DNA of 64,000 bases from CAVPTL01 sp963794415 (GTDB lineage: Bacteria; Actinomycetota; Thermoleophilia; Gaiellales; JAICJC01), in NCBI GenBank assembly GCA_963794415.1, contig CAWCDI010000001.1, positions 1,364,001 to 1,428,000 on the forward strand, read 5' to 3'. A program made the translations under genes and the position numbers. Below, one piece after another: positions 60,075 through 64,000 of this stretch (the first letter of the stretch is position 1; every line of letters starts with the position of its first letter). The notes under the pieces were generated by a model. That model saw only the letters and a program-made list of their open reading frames with translations, was not told where the DNA came from and did no database searches.

Positions 60075-61427
60075 ATGCAGGTCACCATCATCGGCGCGGG
60101 CGGGTTTCGCACGCCGCTCCTCTACCGCTCGCTGCTGGATGCGCGCGAGCGGCTCGGCATCTCCGAAGTGGTGCTGCACGACAGCGACGCCGGCCGGATG
60201 GGCGTCATCCAGCCGGTGCTCGCGGGCATCGCGCAGGAGCGCGGCGAGACAGTCCCGCTGCGCCTCGAGACCGATCTGGACGACGCGGTACGCGGTGCCG
60301 CGTTCGTGCTCTGCGCGATCCGCGTGGGCGGCCTCGAGGGCCGGATCATCGACGAGACGGTGCCGCTGGAGCACGGCGTGCTCGGCCAGGAGACCGTCGG
60401 CCCGGGCGGCATCTCGTTCGCGCTTCGTACGCTCCCGGCGATGAACGAGATCGCGCTCTCCATCGCGCGGAATGCGCCCGATGCCTGGCTGATCAACTTC
60501 ACGAATCCCGCCGGGATGATCACCGAGTCGCTGCAGCGGGTGCTCGGCGAGCGCGCGGTGGGGATCTGCGATTCGCCCGAGCACATCGGCCACGAGATCG
60601 CGGCGACGCTCGGCGTGCCCGAAGGGGAGCTTGTGATCGACTACGCCGGCCTGAACCACCTCGGCTGGGTGTATGCGGCCCGCCGCGCAGGGCACGATCT
60701 GCTGCCGGGGCTTCTGGCCGACGACGAGCTGATCGCGCGGATGCCCACTGCCGATCTCTTCGGCCGCGAGCGCCTGCGCGAGCTCGGGATGGTGCCCAAC
60801 GAGTATCTCTTCTACTTCGAGCACCCCGAGCAGGCGGTCGAGGGGTTCCAGCGCGCGGGCCAGACGCGGGCGCAGGTGCTCGCCGAGAACCAGCTCGGAT
60901 TCTACGAAGCCCTCCCCGGGAGCCCGCGCGAGGCCGCCCGCGCCTGGCGGCGCACCACCCACGCGCGGAACCGCAGCTACATGGCCGAGGTGCGCGAGTC
61001 GGATGCGGACGAGCCGCTGGAGGGCGACGACGAGCAGCCCGTCGGCGGCTACGACGCAGCGGCGCTCCAGGTGATGGACGCGCTGAGCGGCACCGAGCCG
61101 ACCGTGCTGATCCTGAACGTCGCCAACCGCGGGGCGCTGACGTTCCTCGATCGCGACGCCGTGGTCGAGGTGCCCTCGGTGGTGGATCGCGGCGGCATCA
61201 CGCCGCTCGCGCGCGGCGACCTGCCGGAGCAGGCGCATCCGCTGATCACGCAGATCAAGCAGGTCGAGCGCCTGACGATCGAGGCGGCGGCCTCGGGCTC
61301 CCGGTCGCTGGCGGTGGCCGCTCTGGCGCTGCATCCGCTGGTGCCGTCGCCCGCGGTGGCGCAGCAGATCTTCGCCGGCTACATGGAGCGCCAGCCGCTG
61401 CTGGCCGCGGTGCTGACGAAGGACTGA
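60075..61427 (+). CDS. GH4-family glycosidase (6-phospho-beta-glucosidase-like)
   Basis: The 450-residue product has the NAD-binding start MQVTIIGAGGFRTPLLYRSL, the RVGGLEGRIIDETVPLEHGV region, WLINFTNPAGMITESLQRVL, the metal-binding Cys in GICDSPEHIG, and DYAGLNHLGWVYA with the His ligand. GH4 enzymes use NAD and Mn to cleave glycosides by a redox-elimination route. Whether the substrate is phosphorylated is unclear, since no PTS genes are here. Confidence 0.92.
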   Translation: MQVTIIGAGGFRTPLLYRSLLDARERLGISEVVLHDSDAGRMGVIQPVLAGIAQERGETVPLRLETDLDDAVRGAAFVLCAIRVGGLEGRIIDETVPLEHGVLGQETVGPGGISFALRTLPAMNEIALSIARNAPDAWLINFTNPAGMITESLQRVLGERAVGICDSPEHIGHEIAATLGVPEGELVIDYAGLNHLGWVYAARRAGHDLLPGLLADDELIARMPTADLFGRERLRELGMVPNEYLFYFEHPEQAVEGFQRAGQTRAQVLAENQLGFYEALPGSPREAARAWRRTTHARNRSYMAEVRESDADEPLEGDDEQPVGGYDAAALQVMDALSGTEPTVLILNVANRGALTFLDRDAVVEVPSVVDRGGITPLARGDLPEQAHPLITQIKQVERLTIEAAASGSRSLAVAALALHPLVPSPAVAQQIFAGYMERQPLLAAVLTKD

Positions 61428-61444
61428 GGTATCAGCGGGCCTCG

Positions 61445-62278
61445 CTATGCGCGCAGGCGGGCGTCCACCTCGGCGCGGGTCGGCATCGCCGGCTGGCAGC
61501 CGTAGCGCTCCACGCAGAGCGATGCCGTCGCGAGGCCCATGCGGAGCGCCTGCTCCAGCGAGTCGCCTGCCGCCAGACCTGCCGCAAGCGCCCCCGCCAG
61601 CGAGTCGCCCGCCCCGGTGGTGTCGACCACCTCGGCCGGGAGCGCGGGAAGCACCGGGCCGTCCGGGAGGATCCGCGCGCCGGCGGCGCCCATGGTGAGC
61701 ACGACCGTGGGCGGGCGATCCTCACCCAGCGCGGCGAGCTCGGTCTCGTTCACGATCGCGATGTCGAACTGGTGCACCAGATCCACGGGCAGGTGGCCCG
61801 ACGGCGACGGGTTGACGATCGCGAGCGCTCCGGTCGCCCGCGCGGCAGCCAGGGTGCCCGCCACGGCATCCGCCGGCACCTCTGCCTGCGCCAGCCACAC
61901 GTCCACCCCGGGGTCGGGTGCAGGCGCCTCGACGTACCCGTTGGCGCCGGGCAGCACCACGATCTGGTTCTCGCCGTTCTCGGCCACGATGATCAGCGCG
62001 ACCCCTGTGGGCTGCTTCAGCCGGCAAAGACCGGTGAGATCGATGCCGTCGGCCGCGAGCGCCTTCCACACCGAGTCGCCGAATCCGTCCTCACCGCACG
62101 CTCCCACGAACTTGACGTCGGCCCCCACGCGCCGGGCCGCGACCGCCTGGTTCGCGCCCTTGCCGCCGGCCGCGTAGGCCAGCCGGTCGCCCAGCACCGT
62201 CTCGCCCGGCGCGGGCGGCCGCGCGACGTAGCCGAACACGTCCATGTTGACCGATCCGCACACCCCGACGGTGCCCAT
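61445..62278 (-). CDS. PfkB-family sugar kinase, ribokinase-like
   Basis: The 277-residue kinase has VGVCGSVNMDVFGYVARPPA, the AAGGKGANQAVAARRVGADV substrate loop, and the catalytic DTTGAGDSLAGALAAGLAAG with its Asp. It is a little short for RbsK. The ATG overlaps the xylulokinase stop. It probably phosphorylates ribose, perhaps from the nucleoside hydrolase. Confidence 0.9.
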   Translation of the reverse strand: MGTVGVCGSVNMDVFGYVARPPAPGETVLGDRLAYAAGGKGANQAVAARRVGADVKFVGACGEDGFGDSVWKALAADGIDLTGLCRLKQPTGVALIIVAENGENQIVVLPGANGYVEAPAPDPGVDVWLAQAEVPADAVAGTLAAARATGALAIVNPSPSGHLPVDLVHQFDIAIVNETELAALGEDRPPTVVLTMGAAGARILPDGPVLPALPAEVVDTTGAGDSLAGALAAGLAAGDSLEQALRMGLATASLCVERYGCQPAMPTRAEVDARLRA

Positions 62279-63705
62279 CAGGCCGACTCCAGCAGCTTGA
62301 TCGCAGGATACGAGGCCCGGAAGCGCGCGTACCCCTGCTCGTAGAGCTCCTGCCAGATCGGGTCGGGCTCCACCCGGCCGGCCGTCCTGACGCACGCGGC
62401 CACCGCCTCGGGCACCGAGCCGAACACGCCGCCGGCGACGCCGCCGAGGAGCGCGGCCCCGAACGCCGACCCCTCCTCCACCTCGATCCGCTCGAGCGGC
62501 AGCTGCAGCACCGACGCCGTGATGCGCAGCCAGAGGTCGCTGCGCGCTCCGCCGCCCGACGCGCGGCCCACCGACGGCCGGTTGCCGGTGGCGTGCAGCA
62601 GCTCGAGCGAATCGCGCAGGCCATAGGAGACGCCCTCCATCGCCGCGCGCACCAGCGCGCCGCGGTCGTGCTCGAGGCCGAGGCCGATGAACGCCCCGCG
62701 CACGTCGGGATCGGCATGGGGCGTGCGCTCGCCGCTGAGGTACGGCAGGAACTGGAGGCCGCCCGTGCCGGCGGGCCACGGCTCGGCCTGCGCCACGAGT
62801 GCTGCGAACTCCGCGCCGGGATCGACCGCGTCTCGCAGCCACTGGAGCGACCCGGCCGCCGAGAGCATGACCCCCATCGCGTGCCACGTCCCCGGCACGG
62901 CGTGGCAGAAGGTGTGCACCCGCGCCTGGGGGTCGGGCCGGTAGTCGGCGAGCGCCGCGAAGACGACGCCGGAGGTGCCGAGCACCACCGAGGCCGGGCC
63001 GGGGCTATCGACTCCCACGCCGATCGCGGCGGCCGCCTGGTCGCCGGCACCGGCCGCCACCGGCACACCGGATGCGGAGCGGCCGGCGAGGTCGGCCGAC
63101 TCGAGCGCCTCGGGAAACCACTCGGCGGGCAGCTCGAGCGCGTCCAGCACCTCGCTGCTCCACCGCCGGTTTCGGACATCGAAGAGAAGCGTGCCGGAGG
63201 CGTCGGTCACCTCGGTGGCAAGCTCGCCGGTGAGCCGCAGCCGCACGTAGTCCTTGGGCAGGATCACGTGGCGCACCCGCGCGAAGATCTGCGGCTCGTG
63301 CTCGCGCACCCAGAGAAGCTTCGGCGCCGTGAAGCCGGTCAGCGCGCGGTTACCGGTAAGGCTCACGAGCTGATCCAGGCCGATCAGCTGCTCGATGCGC
63401 TCGCACTCGGCGCCGGTACGGCCGTCGTTCCAGAGGATCGCGGGCCGCAGCGGCCGCAGATCGGCGCCGAGCAGCACCATGCCGTGCATCTGCCCCGAGA
63501 AGCCGATCGCGTCGGCCTCGCCGAGCTCTGCCAGCACCCGCTCACACGCCTCCCACCACACGTCGGGATCCTGCTCCGACCAGCCCGGCTGCGGGCGCTG
63601 GAACGGGTAGGCCACCTCGGCTCGCTGCAGCACGACGCCCGTGCCGGACACGGCGACGCCCTTGAGGCTGGTCGTCCCCACATCGAGTCCAATCAGTCGC
63701 GACAC
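62278..63705 (-). CDS. xylB: Xylulokinase-like FGGY carbohydrate kinase
   Basis: The 475-residue product has the FGGY start GLDVGTTSLKGVAVSGTGVV, DAIGFSGQMHGMVLLGADLR (substrate-binding), WNDGRTGAECERIEQLI, PKDYVRLRLTGELATEVTDA, and GGGARSDLWLRITASVL. This is the xylulokinase branch. It starts with GTG 6 bases from a -10 box that it shares with the divergent isomerase gene. Confidence 0.92.
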   Translation of the reverse strand: MSRLIGLDVGTTSLKGVAVSGTGVVLQRAEVAYPFQRPQPGWSEQDPDVWWEACERVLAELGEADAIGFSGQMHGMVLLGADLRPLRPAILWNDGRTGAECERIEQLIGLDQLVSLTGNRALTGFTAPKLLWVREHEPQIFARVRHVILPKDYVRLRLTGELATEVTDASGTLLFDVRNRRWSSEVLDALELPAEWFPEALESADLAGRSASGVPVAAGAGDQAAAAIGVGVDSPGPASVVLGTSGVVFAALADYRPDPQARVHTFCHAVPGTWHAMGVMLSAAGSLQWLRDAVDPGAEFAALVAQAEPWPAGTGGLQFLPYLSGERTPHADPDVRGAFIGLGLEHDRGALVRAAMEGVSYGLRDSLELLHATGNRPSVGRASGGGARSDLWLRITASVLQLPLERIEVEEGSAFGAALLGGVAGGVFGSVPEAVAACVRTAGRVEPDPIWQELYEQGYARFRASYPAIKLLESA

Positions 63706-63706
63706 A

Positions 63707-63721
63707 GCGTTAGGCTAACGC
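63707..63721. promoter_or_regulatory. Palindromic bidirectional promoter
   Basis: GCGTTAG-G-CTAACGC is a perfect 15-base inverted repeat. On the plus strand it supplies TAGGCT, 6 bases before the ATG at 63723; on the minus strand TAGCCT, 6 bases before the GTG at 63705. The two -10 boxes overlap by 5 bases on opposite strands. Confidence 0.6.
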
Positions 63722-63722
63722 C

Positions 63723-64000
63723 ATGCATCCACACCGTGTGACCCCAACCCGCGTCTACCGCTTCTACCGGGGCGGCCTGCTGATCGACCGGCTGCGCGAC
63801 GAGCCCGAATCCGACACCGAGTTTCCCGAGGACTGGGTCGCCTCGGTCACCCAGGCTTCCAACCCGGGCCGCGACGAGCCGGAGGCCGGTCTCTCCCGCC
63901 TCGCCGACGGTCAGCTGCTGCGCGACGTGATCGCGGCCGATCCGGAGGGCTGGCTCGGGGCCGCCGCCGGCGCCGGAAGCCCTGGCGTGCTCGTGAAGCT
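63723..64000 (+). CDS. Mannose-6-phosphate isomerase-like protein (runs off the right edge)
   Basis: The first 92 residues are visible: RVYRFYRGGLLIDRLRDE, then FPEDWVASVTQASNPGRDEP and GLSRLADGQLLRDVIAADPE ending LVK. This pattern is that of actinobacterial class I mannose-6-phosphate isomerases, whose metal-binding cupin parts would follow outside the window. Linkage with xylulokinase fits sugar catabolism. Confidence 0.8.
   Translation, partial: MHPHRVTPTRVYRFYRGGLLIDRLRDEPESDTEFPEDWVASVTQASNPGRDEPEAGLSRLADGQLLRDVIAADPEGWLGAAAGAGSPGVLVK

Overview
The window is GC-rich (roughly 70% by eye) with tightly packed genes that overlap by ATGA or GTGA and often start with GTG. An F420-type luciferase-like monooxygenase, a PafBC-like WYL regulator, PspA with its actinobacterial partners PspAA and PspAB, form I CO dehydrogenase and Tad pilus genes together suggest a deep-branching actinobacterium, most likely class Thermoleophilia. 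The lineage is an inference; there is no 16S gene here.

Layout. 1-7.3 kb (minus): the end of an aldehyde dehydrogenase, a 30-residue membrane peptide, then a Tad/Flp pilus operon (pilin, tadC, tadB, cpaF, cpaE, cpaB, an unknown gene) headed by a two-component pair. 7.5-17 kb: DUF192, FHA, GtrA, class II aldolase plus dodecin, a second Flp-like pilin, a GT2/YdcF pair, AlsS-type acetolactate synthase, an AcuC/HDAC-type deacetylase and DNA polymerase IV. 17.1-19.2 kb: a PafBC-like regulator. 19.2-25.9 kb (minus): a long operon that includes both enzymes of cyclic 2,3-diphosphoglycerate synthesis (2-phosphoglycerate kinase and cDPG synthetase), known mainly from methanogenic archaea, plus a GlpX-like phosphatase. 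26-30.5 kb: hpt, HtpX, PspAB, PspAA and PspA. 30.5-35.7 kb: cytochrome c maturation genes (ccmI-like, ccmF, and a ccmE of the CxxxY type) interrupted by two opposite-strand secreted propeller-like genes. 36-42.2 kb: SIMPL, MsrB, a CocE-type hydrolase and a class A PBP.

42.3-53 kb is the most striking region. A coupled operon starts with a 7-codon leader and five small single-pass membrane proteins. It continues with form I CO dehydrogenase coxM-coxS-coxL (CoxL carries the AYRCSFR signature), an XdhC/CoxF-YHS fusion, the CoxD AAA+ ATPase, the CoxE VWA protein, a tiny Cys/His protein and a free-standing 152-residue relative of one CoxL domain. CoxG lies just beyond a YceI gene. The five membrane proteins and the orphan CoxL domain are the best candidates for an undescribed part of a CO-oxidation system. 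53-64 kb: TatA, tRNA-Gly(CCC), an F420-type oxidoreductase, and a carbohydrate and nucleoside catabolism block (PIG-L, ThuA, Gfo/Idh/MocA, nucleoside hydrolase, GH4, ribokinase, xylulokinase, and the start of a mannose-6-phosphate isomerase).

Two features run across the window. Many first genes of transcripts carry a TANNNT box 6-8 bases before the start codon, which suggests leaderless transcription. At least 14 single-base frameshifts break otherwise well-conserved genes, ten of them between 26.6 and 33.5 kb, which points to consensus errors rather than real gene decay.
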